A stretch of 64,000 bases of DNA, from positions 1-64,000 of the forward strand of contig JAFDXD010000124.1 of assembly GCA_018268135.1 (NCBI GenBank), written 5' to 3'. Positions within the stretch are counted from its first letter, which is position 1. Every line of letters begins with the position of its first letter. This DNA comes from Bacteroidota bacterium. GTDB taxonomy: Bacteria > Bacteroidota > Bacteroidia > Chitinophagales > Chitinophagaceae. Positions 1 to 8,343 of the stretch are shown one piece after another. Both the position numbers and the translations under genes were made by a program. Under the pieces are notes generated by a model, which saw only the letters and a list, made by a program, of their open reading frames with translations, had not been told where the DNA came from and made no database searches.

Positions 1-151
1 GGGCTGGGAATAAAAAATATCAGATATATCAATTAATTATCATTAAGAACTTATAATTAATCAGATGTTAAATGATATTTCTCTCTACTAAAATGATATT
101 TTTTTTTGTAAAAAAAACTCTTGTTGAAATCTCAAAAAAAAACAGGCTTTA

Positions 152-187
152 TGCAAACGTTTGCATTAACAAAACAATCGTTTGCGC
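152..187. promoter_or_regulatory. Two LacI-type operator-like sites
   Basis: Positions 152-165 read TGCAAACGTTTGCA, a perfect 14-base palindrome of the CG-centred kind bound by LacI/GalR proteins. A related half-conserved site, CAATCGTTTGCG, lies at 175-186. They sit left of the peptidase remnant, so they probably serve a leftward gene outside the window. The core differs from the CAATCGATTG sites in front of the local lacI gene, so a different regulator may bind here. No gene is visible in bases 1-220. Confidence 0.45.
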
Positions 188-220
188 TATTTTTATTTTT
201 CAACCCAAATTTTCTTTTTT

Positions 221-631
221 TTAGTTTACAGGCGGAAAATTATAGGGCATCCAAATGGGCAGGTTTGACACCTCTTCTTTTGCTTTATCGCTTACCGGTA
301 TGCCCCATTTTTCAAAGAATTCAGCAATATTTTTTTCAGCTATCTTCGAAAATTCGGTAACCCATAAATCTCTCTTTTTTTGATCGCTATTGGCATAAGA
401 GCCTGTACTGTCATTTGCTGACATTGACTGGTATTTAATGAAAAATTTCTTAAAAGTTTCCCAGCCAAATCCTTCCTGCAATTGCCTGAATAAAATTAGG
501 GCAAGAAAAGGATCCTTTTTCCAGACATCATAATTAATACCATTACTAAAATATTGTTTCATCATCTTTTGCGTAGCAACATTTGAAATTTCGGAATATG
601 AGGGTTCATTTTGATAAACATTTATTGAAAT
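221..631 (-). pseudogene. M60-like metallopeptidase, C-terminal remnant
   Basis: The 114 residues after the first Met resemble the C-terminal end of M60/enhancin-like (TCAF-type) peptidases: a stretch with LQEGFGWETFKKFF, then a WVTEFSKIAEKN-like segment, FFEKWGIPVS and a final LPIW. The zinc-binding HExxH part is absent. The reading frame continues upstream of that Met for about 22 codons with peptidase-like sequence (SYSEISNVATQK) until a stop at 632-634, with no start codon. It also lies downstream of a terminator for the neighbouring gene. I read it as the decayed tail of a larger secreted peptidase gene. A short expressed protein is less likely. Confidence 0.6.
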
Positions 632-711
632 TTATTAATCCTATCAACACTATAACAGGTACATACTTACAGGCTGTTATACAATTAACTTCTTTTTTGA
701 ATAGAAAAAAA

Positions 712-738
712 GCCGTACCAAATTTTAAATGATACGGC
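712..738 (-). terminator. Rho-independent terminator of the DUF3472 gene
   Basis: The stem GCCGTA (712-717) pairs with TACGGC (733-738), and on the minus strand it is followed by a run of seven T. It sits about 100 bases past the stop of the DUF3472 gene. It separates that gene from the peptidase remnant. The rest of 632-835 shows no gene. Confidence 0.8.
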
Positions 739-835
739 CCAAAAAAACACATGAGAAAAACAAAACTTAGAATATGAACACAATTTTTACATTACATTTT
801 TTTACTTACTGCATCATCTTTTTTAGCAATAAAAA

Positions 836-2155
836 TTATTGATTTGGCAATTCAGAGAAATCAATAACCGGGGCTATTTTATTTGCCATACGCTCATAGG
901 TTGCATTAAAAGTGTTGTCATTTAATTCTTTAAATCCACCGGTAAACATATAGAACTTGTTGTTTTCTACTCCTGCACCATAATCGTAACGCTGGTGCTT
1001 AGCAGGCCCTGCAGTAGAAGTCAATTTGCAACGGGTAAGTTCTATCCACTTGCCAGAGCTGGTACATACCCATTGATTACCATAATCAGCCTTAAAAAAA
1101 TCATCTCCATTAGCCCCAAAATTTTCAACAAATGAATAGAGGCCTGAGAGTAACTTACCTCCGGTTTTGGTTTTGTCCCATTGGGCAATTAGTTTCCATT
1201 TATTTATCTCCGGCGCAAAATAATATGCTGTATAAATTGTATGGTCGCCCGCCGGCTTAGCTCCTAATAACATTTTATAAGTATTCCCTTGTTTCCAGTC
1301 AAATACAAGGTGGCTATGGCCGCCGGAGCCTTCATTGCCAAACTCGCCCGAAAAAACATCTGTACCTTTTTTTACTAATGTAATGGCGTAATCAGAAGGA
1401 ATCTCTTTAGGATTGTTGGTATTATAATTACTCCACACAGAAAAAATAAATCTTCTTTCGGTAGCAGAGTTTAATTGTATGCCCATATAGCCATCACTAA
1501 ATCCGTTTGTCATATAGTAAGCATTGGTTGCATTTACACCGGGTGGAATGGTTACTTCATTATAAAACCATGCAATGGGTTCATCTTTTGGGTATTGATA
1601 CCAAATATGTGTAGATACCGCCCCTCTGTAATTGGATAGATTATACTTTAAATCTTTTGCAGCCGGCCCCGAAAAAACCAGAGACTCTATGTCCGGAAAA
1701 TTTGCCCCTGTTTTACTAACACCTCTAATTTCAATAAAATGATATTTCACATCTTTAATTTCGAAAAAGCCAACAGGCACAATTGTAAAATCTGAAGATT
1801 TATTAATAGCCAAATTGTACTTCTTACCATCATTGTCTAATTGTATGGTTAATTTACAATCTCCGTCTGGTGATCTTAATTTTACTCCCACCATTATTTG
1901 CCCCGTTATTTGAGGGTAAAAAAAAGTACGGGTAAAAGTATTTGCATTATCCCAATGTGAAAGGCCTTTATTTGAAATTTGCCGCCAGTTATTTTCCGCA
2001 TCTATTTTAGGGTATGCATAAGCGTTACTATACAGGGTAACTTCAGAGCTTACAGCAGTATCTGCAGGGGCTTTAGTAACATTATATCCAAAAGCTTCAG
2101 CAGCTTTTGGGGAAAAATTAATGCCTAAAAAGAAAAAAAGAAAAAAATATTTCAT
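836..2155 (-). CDS. Secreted DUF5077/DUF3472 protein
   Basis: A 439-residue protein with an N-terminal signal peptide (hydrophobic run FFLFFFLGINFSP, cleavage near residue 18). Residues about 25-165 match the DUF5077 type of beta-sandwich, thought to bind carbohydrate. Residues about 170-430 match DUF3472, with conserved stretches such as HIWYQYP near 185 and GGHSHLVFDW near 275. DUF3472 proteins in Bacteroidota are secreted and often sit in polysaccharide utilisation loci, but no reaction is established. It is divergent from the lacI gene and shares the operator region 2303-2384, so LacI control is likely. It ends in its own terminator. Confidence 0.8.
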   Translation of the reverse strand: MKYFFLFFFLGINFSPKAAEAFGYNVTKAPADTAVSSEVTLYSNAYAYPKIDAENNWRQISNKGLSHWDNANTFTRTFFYPQITGQIMVGVKLRSPDGDCKLTIQLDNDGKKYNLAINKSSDFTIVPVGFFEIKDVKYHFIEIRGVSKTGANFPDIESLVFSGPAAKDLKYNLSNYRGAVSTHIWYQYPKDEPIAWFYNEVTIPPGVNATNAYYMTNGFSDGYMGIQLNSATERRFIFSVWSNYNTNNPKEIPSDYAITLVKKGTDVFSGEFGNEGSGGHSHLVFDWKQGNTYKMLLGAKPAGDHTIYTAYYFAPEINKWKLIAQWDKTKTGGKLLSGLYSFVENFGANGDDFFKADYGNQWVCTSSGKWIELTRCKLTSTAGPAKHQRYDYGAGVENNKFYMFTGGFKELNDNTFNATYERMANKIAPVIDFSELPNQ

Positions 2156-2302
2156 GTTTAAATTTCTATGTAAAAAATAATATGTTTCCTTAAAAACGTA
2201 GTACTTCCAAAAAATACAATATGGCTGGCTTACTTAGCCTAAATTATGCTAAAATTTAAAACCAAAAGAGCAAGGCTATTTTTAGTAAGGTTAAATTGAG
2301 TT

Positions 2303-2384
2303 ACGCATACGATTGTGTAAGCTTTGCAATCGATTGCCTAATTTTTTTGGACTTTAAAATTTTATAAAACGCAATCGATTGTGT
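2303..2384. promoter_or_regulatory. Three LacI-type operators in the divergent spacer
   Basis: Three 16-base sites share the core nCAATCGATTGn or a near version: 2303-2318 (ACGCATACGATTGTGT), 2324-2339 (TTGCAATCGATTGCCT) and 2369-2384 (ACGCAATCGATTGTGT). The last is palindromic apart from one symmetric pair. Centres are 21 and 45 bases apart, so the first two lie on the same helix face. The position between the DUF3472 gene and lacI suggests autoregulation and control of both. A weak promoter-like TATATTGC lies at about 2403-2410, just after the third site. Confidence 0.75.
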
Positions 2385-2425
2385 ATTATTGAAATCATTT
2401 ACCTATATTGCATTAGCGTTATTTT

Positions 2426-3451
2426 ATGGAAAATAAAATCACTACTCTTAAAGAAATTGCAAAACGGTTAAATTTTTCTATTTCAACTGTATCCCGTGCC
2501 CTGCATAATCATCCAAGCATTGGCTTAAGAACCACCATGCAGGTACAAAACCTGGCCAAAGAATTAAATTATGAGCCAAACCAGACAGCCTTATTTTTTA
2601 AGCAACAAAAAACGCATACCATTGGTGTGGTGCTACCCAGCTTAAAAGAAGAATTTTTTTCGCAGGCTATCAATGGTATTGAAGATGTGGCCCAGCTAAA
2701 TAATTACAGTGTGCTTATTGGGCAGTCGCATGATGATATTGAAAAAGAAAAACAAATTATTGTTGCGATGAAAAACCATCATGTAGATGGGCTGATAATT
2801 TCAATATCAAAACATACCAAAGAGTACGAGCACTTACTTGCATTGGAAAGATACAATATACCGGTAGTATTTTTTGACCGTGTACCTGAGTTGCCCAAAG
2901 TACATAAAGTATCTTCTAATATAAATACAGCTACCAGGCAGGCAATTGAGTTTTTAATAAAAAAAGGGCATAGGCGCATTGGCGTAATTAACGGGCCCGA
3001 CGAAATGCAGTCTTGTAAGGATCGAACTAAAACTTACATGGATGTACTTCAAAAGAAAAGAATAAAAATAGACATGGGGCTCATTATTAGTAATGACCTT
3101 ACTCCGGGAAGTACCAGGGCTGCCATGCAAACTTTATTAAAACTAAAGTATCCGCCAACAGCCATACTTACCATTAATGATTATGTGGCTTTAGATGCAA
3201 TACAATATGCCAGGAAAAATAAACTTAAAATAAATAAAGATATTTCCTTTGTAAGCTATGCAAACCTGCCTATTACAAATTACCTGGAGCATCCCCCGTT
3301 GGCTTCCGTAGAGCAATACCCTTATGAGCAATCAAAAAAAGCGGCTCAAATTTTATTTGAGCTTTTGGAAAAAAGAAACAATACCAACGACAAAGAATCT
3401 ACCTACAATCATATATTGATTGAAGGTGATTTGGTTATTCACAAAAAATAA
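2426..3451 (+). CDS. LacI/GalR-family transcriptional regulator
   Basis: A 341-residue regulator. The helix-turn-helix is at residues 6-27 (TLKEIAKRLNFSISTVSRAL), followed by the hinge region HPSIGLRTTMQVQNLAKELNY. From residue 62 the periplasmic-binding-like effector domain begins (TIGVVLPSL) and runs to the C terminus with normal family length. The effector is probably a sugar. Operators of the expected CG-centred type lie immediately upstream. The neighbouring sugar kinase on the same strand, 78 bases downstream, and the divergent DUF3472 gene are the likely targets. Confidence 0.93.
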   Translation: MENKITTLKEIAKRLNFSISTVSRALHNHPSIGLRTTMQVQNLAKELNYEPNQTALFFKQQKTHTIGVVLPSLKEEFFSQAINGIEDVAQLNNYSVLIGQSHDDIEKEKQIIVAMKNHHVDGLIISISKHTKEYEHLLALERYNIPVVFFDRVPELPKVHKVSSNINTATRQAIEFLIKKGHRRIGVINGPDEMQSCKDRTKTYMDVLQKKRIKIDMGLIISNDLTPGSTRAAMQTLLKLKYPPTAILTINDYVALDAIQYARKNKLKINKDISFVSYANLPITNYLEHPPLASVEQYPYEQSKKAAQILFELLEKRNNTNDKESTYNHILIEGDLVIHKK

Positions 3452-3453
3452 AT

Positions 3454-3466
3454 CAATCGTTTGCGC
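3454..3466. promoter_or_regulatory. Operator-like site before the kinase gene
   Basis: CAATCGTTTGCGC follows the lacI stop codon and matches the site at 175-187 in sequence. It lies 64 bases upstream of the kinase start. It could give the kinase its own regulated promoter. It is only half palindromic, so the call is tentative. Confidence 0.35.
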
Positions 3467-3529
3467 TTTGCTGGCAAGCAAGGCTTCCATAAGTTTGTTA
3501 AGTATAATTTATATTTTGAATTCTTTCTA

Positions 3530-4588
3530 ATGCTGCAAGAAGTCCTTTCTGAATATGGCTTTGATTTTAAACATCTCAACATTGAGACAATAAACAATGG
3601 CCTTATCAATAAAACCTGGCTGGTTCATAACGGCAGCAATAGCTATATTCTTCAAAAAATAAATCACCACATTTTTAAAGACCCTGATGCCATTGCTTTT
3701 AATGTAAGAAAAATAGACAATTACTTAAAACAGCATCACCCAAACTACTTATTTGTAGCGCCTGTAAAAACCTTAGTTCAGCAGGAAATGAAATATATTG
3801 ACAAGGATGGATATTACAGGCTGCTTCCTTTTGTACATAATTCAAAAACCATTAAAACTGTTGCTACTACTGAGCAGGCTTATGAGGCAGCCAAAAAATT
3901 TGGCGAATTTACTATGTTGTTATCTGGCTTTCCGGCAGAAGAATTAAAAATTACTTTGCCCGATTTTCACAATCTTTCCTTACGCTACAATCAATTTTGC
4001 GAAGCACTAATAAATGGAAATACAGAAAGGATTCCACCTGCAGAAGATGCTATAAACTTTATCAGGCAAAATAAAAATATTGTAGAAGAATACGAGCGAA
4101 TTTTAAAAAACAAATCATTTAAAAAAAGAGTAACTCACCACGATACCAAAATAAGTAATGTACTTTTTTCGGCAGAGGATAAAGGTATATGTGTAATAGA
4201 CCTTGATACCGTAATGCCGGGGTATTTTATAAGTGATGTGGGCGATATGTTTCGTACCTACCTTTCTCCTGCTAGTGAAGAAGAAAAAGATTTTTCTAAA
4301 ATTGAAATCAGGGAGGATTATTTTAAAGCCATTTGGGATGGTTACATGAGCGAAATGAATGGCGTACTTACCGATGAAGAAAAAGCACATTTTATTTATG
4401 CCGGAAAATTTATGATCTACATGCAGGCTATGCGCTTTTTGACTGACCATTTAAACAATGATAGTTATTACGGAGCCTCTTACAGCAATCATAATTTTAT
4501 ACGTGCCTGCAATCAAATTACTCTTTTAAAAAGTCTGATGGAAAAAGAAAATGATTTATGTAAAATAATTGGCCTGCCTCTTTTATAA
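3530..4588 (+). CDS. NahK-like N-acetylhexosamine kinase (APH-fold)
   Basis: About 352 residues from the ATG at 3530. A longer reading from a TTG at 3461 adds residues that do not look like the family and overlaps an operator-like site. The fold is the aminoglycoside phosphotransferase type, but the motifs are those of N-acetylhexosamine 1-kinases: the catalytic loop HHDTKISNVLF (near residue 202) supplies Asp and Asn, and VIDLDTVMPG supplies the metal-binding Asp. GDMFRTYLSP follows, as in Bacteroides proteins often mislabelled mucin desulfatase. It would phosphorylate a hexosamine freed from glycans, which fits the LacI regulator and secreted neighbours. Substrate is inferred. Confidence 0.8.
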   Translation: MLQEVLSEYGFDFKHLNIETINNGLINKTWLVHNGSNSYILQKINHHIFKDPDAIAFNVRKIDNYLKQHHPNYLFVAPVKTLVQQEMKYIDKDGYYRLLPFVHNSKTIKTVATTEQAYEAAKKFGEFTMLLSGFPAEELKITLPDFHNLSLRYNQFCEALINGNTERIPPAEDAINFIRQNKNIVEEYERILKNKSFKKRVTHHDTKISNVLFSAEDKGICVIDLDTVMPGYFISDVGDMFRTYLSPASEEEKDFSKIEIREDYFKAIWDGYMSEMNGVLTDEEKAHFIYAGKFMIYMQAMRFLTDHLNNDSYYGASYSNHNFIRACNQITLLKSLMEKENDLCKIIGLPLL

Positions 4589-4695
4589 TAGCACTTTTGC
4601 TTTTGTTCTTTTTCCTTACCTGACTAGCTTCAGCTCTCTTTCCATAGTTTTATTGTTTGATTTGTGATTAACAATTTAATGGCTATTTTTATTAA

Positions 4696-6486
4696 ATGAC
4701 AGCACAAGAATTTTATACATCCCGGATAGAAACATTAACTGCAGAAAGGAAAAAGCTTCTGCAAAAAAAATCAATTTTTGCAGTGCTCAGGCTGGGGTCT
4801 ATTGCTTTAATAATTGCCGTATTTTATTTTTTATGGTCTGCCGGTGTAGCATGGGTAATAGCTGGCGCCTTGCTATTGCTTATTATTTTTACAAGGCTGG
4901 TATTAAAAGATATAGCAACAAAAGATGCCATTAATAATTTATCGCATTTAATAAAAATTAATGAAGATGAGTTAAAAGCATTGGAAGGAAATTATTATCA
5001 TTTTGATAATGGCGCAGGCCTGAACCCCAGTGAGCATTATTATGCAAATGATATGGATATTTTAGGCCATGCGTCTTTATACCAGTTTATCAATCGTACC
5101 ACATCAGAAATAGGCAGCAGGCAACTGGCTGCATGGCTTTTGGCGCCGGCAGATACGGATGAAATTATTAAGCGGCAAAATGCTTTTAAAGAATTAAAAA
5201 ATAAAACTGCCTGGCTGCAACAATTGCAGGCTTATGGAAAAGAGCAGTCTATAAAAATAGATACTACAAAAAGATTAAAAGCCTGGTTTGACAGCCCACC
5301 AATATTTTTGCCTTTCAAACCATGGCAATGGCTCAGGTATGTATTACCGGCAATCATTGCAGGAGTAAGTGTAGCCGCATATTTTGATGCTGTGCCCATG
5401 CAATTATTTTATGCCATCTTGTTATTGTATGCAATCATTGCTTTTCAAATAGATAAATATGTATCCCCTATTCATGAGCAATTATCTAAAATGGTGAATG
5501 AACTAAATACGCTTTCAAAAACCATCAAAGCCATAGAATCCGAAAACTTTCAATCGCCATTGCTTACACAAATACAACAACAATATGCAGCAGGCGATAC
5601 CAAAGCTTCTTATAAATTAAGCCGATTAAAAAAAATTCTTGACCGCTTAGACCTTCGTTATAATATTGTAATATCTGCACCACTCAATATTTTTTTACTT
5701 TGGAATCTGCAGCAGGTACTCGATCTGGAAAAATGGAAACGACAATATGCCGGTGATAGCCTGCTTTGGTTTCATCATATTGGAATATTTGAGGCATTAA
5801 ATTCTTTTACAACCCTGCATTTTAATAACCCCCAATGGGTTTTTCCGGGCTTTAAAGAGCCCCATTTTTTTATAGAAGCCAATAACCTTGGCCATCCCTT
5901 AATTAATAAAAATAAAAGGGTAAATAATTTTATTAATATAAACAACAAGGCAGAAATAATGCTGGTAACGGGCAGTAATATGGCCGGCAAAAGCACTTAC
6001 CTGCGTAGTGTAGGCATCAACGTTATACTGGCCATGGCAGGCGCTCCTGTGTGTGCCGATGTATTTAACCTGTCGCCGGTGCAACTTATCAGCAGTATGC
6101 GTATTGCAGATAATCTTGAAGAGAGTACCTCTACTTTTTATGCAGAATTAAAAAAACTAAAAACCGTAATTGACAAAGTAAATAACCATGAGCATGTATT
6201 TATCCTGCTGGATGAAATATTACGTGGCACCAACTCATTAGACCGGCATACGGGCTCTGCCGCATTGATTAAACAATTGATTCAGCAAAAAGCAGCAGCA
6301 GTATTAGCCACTCACGATGTGCAATTGGCTGCCCTTCAAAATGATTATCCTGAAAATATTGTGAATTATCATTTTGATGTGCAGGTAAATAATGAAGAAC
6401 TTTATTTTGATTATAAATTAAAACCCGGAGTTTGTACCAGCTTAAATGCATCTATTTTAATGAAAAAAATTGGGATAGAATTGTAA
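4696..6486 (+). CDS. Membrane-anchored MutS-like ATPase
   Basis: A 596-residue protein with a MutS-type ATPase at its C-terminal end: Walker A GSNMAGKST at 426-434, Walker B ILLDE at about 503-507, and the switch His in ATHD near 539. Ahead of it lie two hydrophobic segments at residues about 27-72 and two more at about 212-250, so the protein is probably anchored in the inner membrane. The mismatch-recognition domain of MutS and the Smr nuclease of MutS2 are absent. This family is widespread in Bacteroidota with no established role. It is convergent with pcm. Confidence 0.85.
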   Translation: MTAQEFYTSRIETLTAERKKLLQKKSIFAVLRLGSIALIIAVFYFLWSAGVAWVIAGALLLLIIFTRLVLKDIATKDAINNLSHLIKINEDELKALEGNYYHFDNGAGLNPSEHYYANDMDILGHASLYQFINRTTSEIGSRQLAAWLLAPADTDEIIKRQNAFKELKNKTAWLQQLQAYGKEQSIKIDTTKRLKAWFDSPPIFLPFKPWQWLRYVLPAIIAGVSVAAYFDAVPMQLFYAILLLYAIIAFQIDKYVSPIHEQLSKMVNELNTLSKTIKAIESENFQSPLLTQIQQQYAAGDTKASYKLSRLKKILDRLDLRYNIVISAPLNIFLLWNLQQVLDLEKWKRQYAGDSLLWFHHIGIFEALNSFTTLHFNNPQWVFPGFKEPHFFIEANNLGHPLINKNKRVNNFININNKAEIMLVTGSNMAGKSTYLRSVGINVILAMAGAPVCADVFNLSPVQLISSMRIADNLEESTSTFYAELKKLKTVIDKVNNHEHVFILLDEILRGTNSLDRHTGSAALIKQLIQQKAAAVLATHDVQLAALQNDYPENIVNYHFDVQVNNEELYFDYKLKPGVCTSLNASILMKKIGIEL

Positions 6487-6520
6487 GCCGTTTTTTGCAG
6501 TCAACTTTTCTTCAACAGCA

Positions 6521-7177
6521 TTAACCATTTCTACCACTCAGCATTGGCACAAATGAAAAATTACTAAAGCTCTCTTCTGTATAACCTTCCTTTTCATTTT
6601 TAGTAAGCCTTAGCATACGCTGGTGGCCTCCACTTTCCAGGGGTATTATCATCATGCCTCCGGGCTTTAGCTGGGCAATTAATTTGGGAGGAATAAATGG
6701 CGCCGCTGCTGTAATGATAACTTTATCAAAAGGGGCAAATGTAGGCAGGCCTTCAAATCCATCGCCATAAAAAAATTTAAGGTTTGGGTATTTTGATTTA
6801 AAAATATATTGCTTTGTTTTTTCAAAAAGATTTTTTTGCCTCTCGATGGTAAATACTTTTGCTCCTAATTCTGCCAGCACAGTTGCCTGATAAATACTCC
6901 CTGTACCAATTTCTAATATTTTTTCATTGGCTTTTACCTGAAGCAATTGAGTTTGATATGCCACCGTATAGGGCTGAGAAATGGTTTGGCCATCAGTGAT
7001 AGGAAAAGCCCGGTCTTCGTAAGCAATATTATCTAAAGCGGTATCTAAAAAATAATGACGGGGTATATTATTCAGCGCTTCCAATACATTTTCATCTGTA
7101 ATGCCTTTGTCTCTTAGGCTGTCTACTAATTTTTTTCTAAGTCCTTTGTGCCTGTATGTATCTTCAAGTTTCCTCAT
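6521..7177 (-). CDS. pcm: Protein-L-isoaspartate O-methyltransferase
   Basis: A 218-residue methyltransferase that repairs isoaspartate in aged proteins using S-adenosylmethionine. The SAM-binding motif I is EIGTGSIYQATVLAELG near residue 90, and the family signature AFPITDGQTISQPYTVA lies before it. The post-motif I TIERQ and GDGFEGLP are also present. The start at 7177 gives the usual N terminus MRKLEDTYRHKGLRKKLV. A start at 7210 would lie inside a terminator hairpin. The third Gly of the usual GTGSGYQ is Ile here. Confidence 0.93.
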   Translation of the reverse strand: MRKLEDTYRHKGLRKKLVDSLRDKGITDENVLEALNNIPRHYFLDTALDNIAYEDRAFPITDGQTISQPYTVAYQTQLLQVKANEKILEIGTGSIYQATVLAELGAKVFTIERQKNLFEKTKQYIFKSKYPNLKFFYGDGFEGLPTFAPFDKVIITAAAPFIPPKLIAQLKPGGMMIIPLESGGHQRMLRLTKNEKEGYTEESFSNFSFVPMLSGRNG

Positions 7178-7198
7178 AGCGCTTGCAAGATAAAAAAA

Positions 7199-7220
7199 TG
7201 TCAGGAGCATTGTCCTGACA
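7199..7220. terminator. Bidirectional-looking terminator
   Basis: TGTCAGGA (7199-7206) and TCCTGACA (7213-7220) form a perfect 8-base stem with a 6-base loop, flanked by A7 on the left and T7 on the right. On the minus strand it follows the stop of the secreted protein gene at 7234 and ends its transcript before pcm. Confidence 0.85.
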
Positions 7221-7233
7221 TTTTTTTATTTTT

Positions 7234-8268
7234 TTATTTGTAATGCGGCGTATGTTCATTAAAGAATGAGTTGACCGCTTTATTCCAGTTGTTCAAAGCT
7301 TCATTCCGCATGTCATTCAGATTCTTATTATTGTTGTTATACAATTTTGTGGCTTTATTTACATCATCCACAGCTTTATTATATTCACTTACTTCCTGCT
7401 TTGTAGCATCTGATTTTTTTTCAAATTCTTTCTGAATAGTTTTAAAACGCTCTGTTTTTAATAGATAATCCGTTACTACATTCATCATATCAGCTTCCTT
7501 ATTATAAAAATTTAAAATGTTTTTACACTCTGCTAATATAGAATTATCAGCTTTGTAACCTTTCATTGTTGCAAGTTTGGCAAGCCCTTCCTGTGCATAT
7601 TTCTGCATGCTGTTTTTGTCCTGCTCTATGCCGGTAATGTTTCCTTTTTCAGTAGCTTCCAGCATATATTTTTCCTGTACATATGGTTTAAAAAAAACCA
7701 GGTACACATCATTATAATATTTATTCAGATCCCCTACTTCTTTCACCATATTATCCAGGTCAGAAGCATTATTTATCAAAGTAATATTATGCTCGGCTGC
7801 AAATTTTTGTTGTGCAGTTTTCATCTTCGCATTCCCTTCTTCCAGCTTTTTATCTACAGCCTCTTTTAAAAGTATATAAGCTTCCATTTCATCATAGCTT
7901 TGTTCAGCAATATCTTCCATGTTTACAATCTTGCTATAATCATCATTCAACACATTGTAATAAAGTTTCATAAAGTTCACCGTTGTATCACGGTAACTTT
8001 TATCTCCTTTAAAAGAAGGCATTCCGCTTATATTCATACGTGCATCTTGCACTTCATCCAATAATTTAGTACGAAGATTGTCTACTTTTTTAGCCTTTTT
8101 GCCATGTGCAGATGCACTGGCATAACTCATGAATTTTTTTGAAATATTTTCCTGCTGCTGCCCCAGGAAATTCATGTATGCAGAAGGATTGTCAAAATCC
8201 TGCGCCTGAACTGTAAAGCTTTTTGAAAATAAAAATGTAAAAAATAACAGGGTAAAACACTGTTTCAT
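7234..8268 (-). CDS. Secreted helical protein of unknown function
   Basis: I do not recognise this 344-residue protein. It begins with a clear signal peptide (MKQCFTLLFFTFLFSKSFTVQAQ, cleavage after QAQ). The mature part is rich in Lys, Glu, Asn and Met and predicted almost wholly helical, with heptad-like stretches near residues 150-175 and 275-330. There are no Cys residues in the mature first half and no catalytic motif I can name. It lies 75 bases after the S41 protease gene on the same strand and may be cotranscribed. It ends in a strong terminator. Confidence 0.75.
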   Translation of the reverse strand: MKQCFTLLFFTFLFSKSFTVQAQDFDNPSAYMNFLGQQQENISKKFMSYASASAHGKKAKKVDNLRTKLLDEVQDARMNISGMPSFKGDKSYRDTTVNFMKLYYNVLNDDYSKIVNMEDIAEQSYDEMEAYILLKEAVDKKLEEGNAKMKTAQQKFAAEHNITLINNASDLDNMVKEVGDLNKYYNDVYLVFFKPYVQEKYMLEATEKGNITGIEQDKNSMQKYAQEGLAKLATMKGYKADNSILAECKNILNFYNKEADMMNVVTDYLLKTERFKTIQKEFEKKSDATKQEVSEYNKAVDDVNKATKLYNNNNKNLNDMRNEALNNWNKAVNSFFNEHTPHYK

Positions 8269-8343
8269 AAAGTAAGTTTTGGTAAAGAGTTATTTGTGTT
8301 TAAAACGAATTCAAATATATTTAATTTTAAAAAAATCCGGCAA

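Noticed and set aside
3530..4588. Aminoglycoside resistance kinase
   Set aside because: The fold is shared, but HHDTKISNVLF and IDLDTVMPG are those of hexosamine kinases, and the context is sugar-related.
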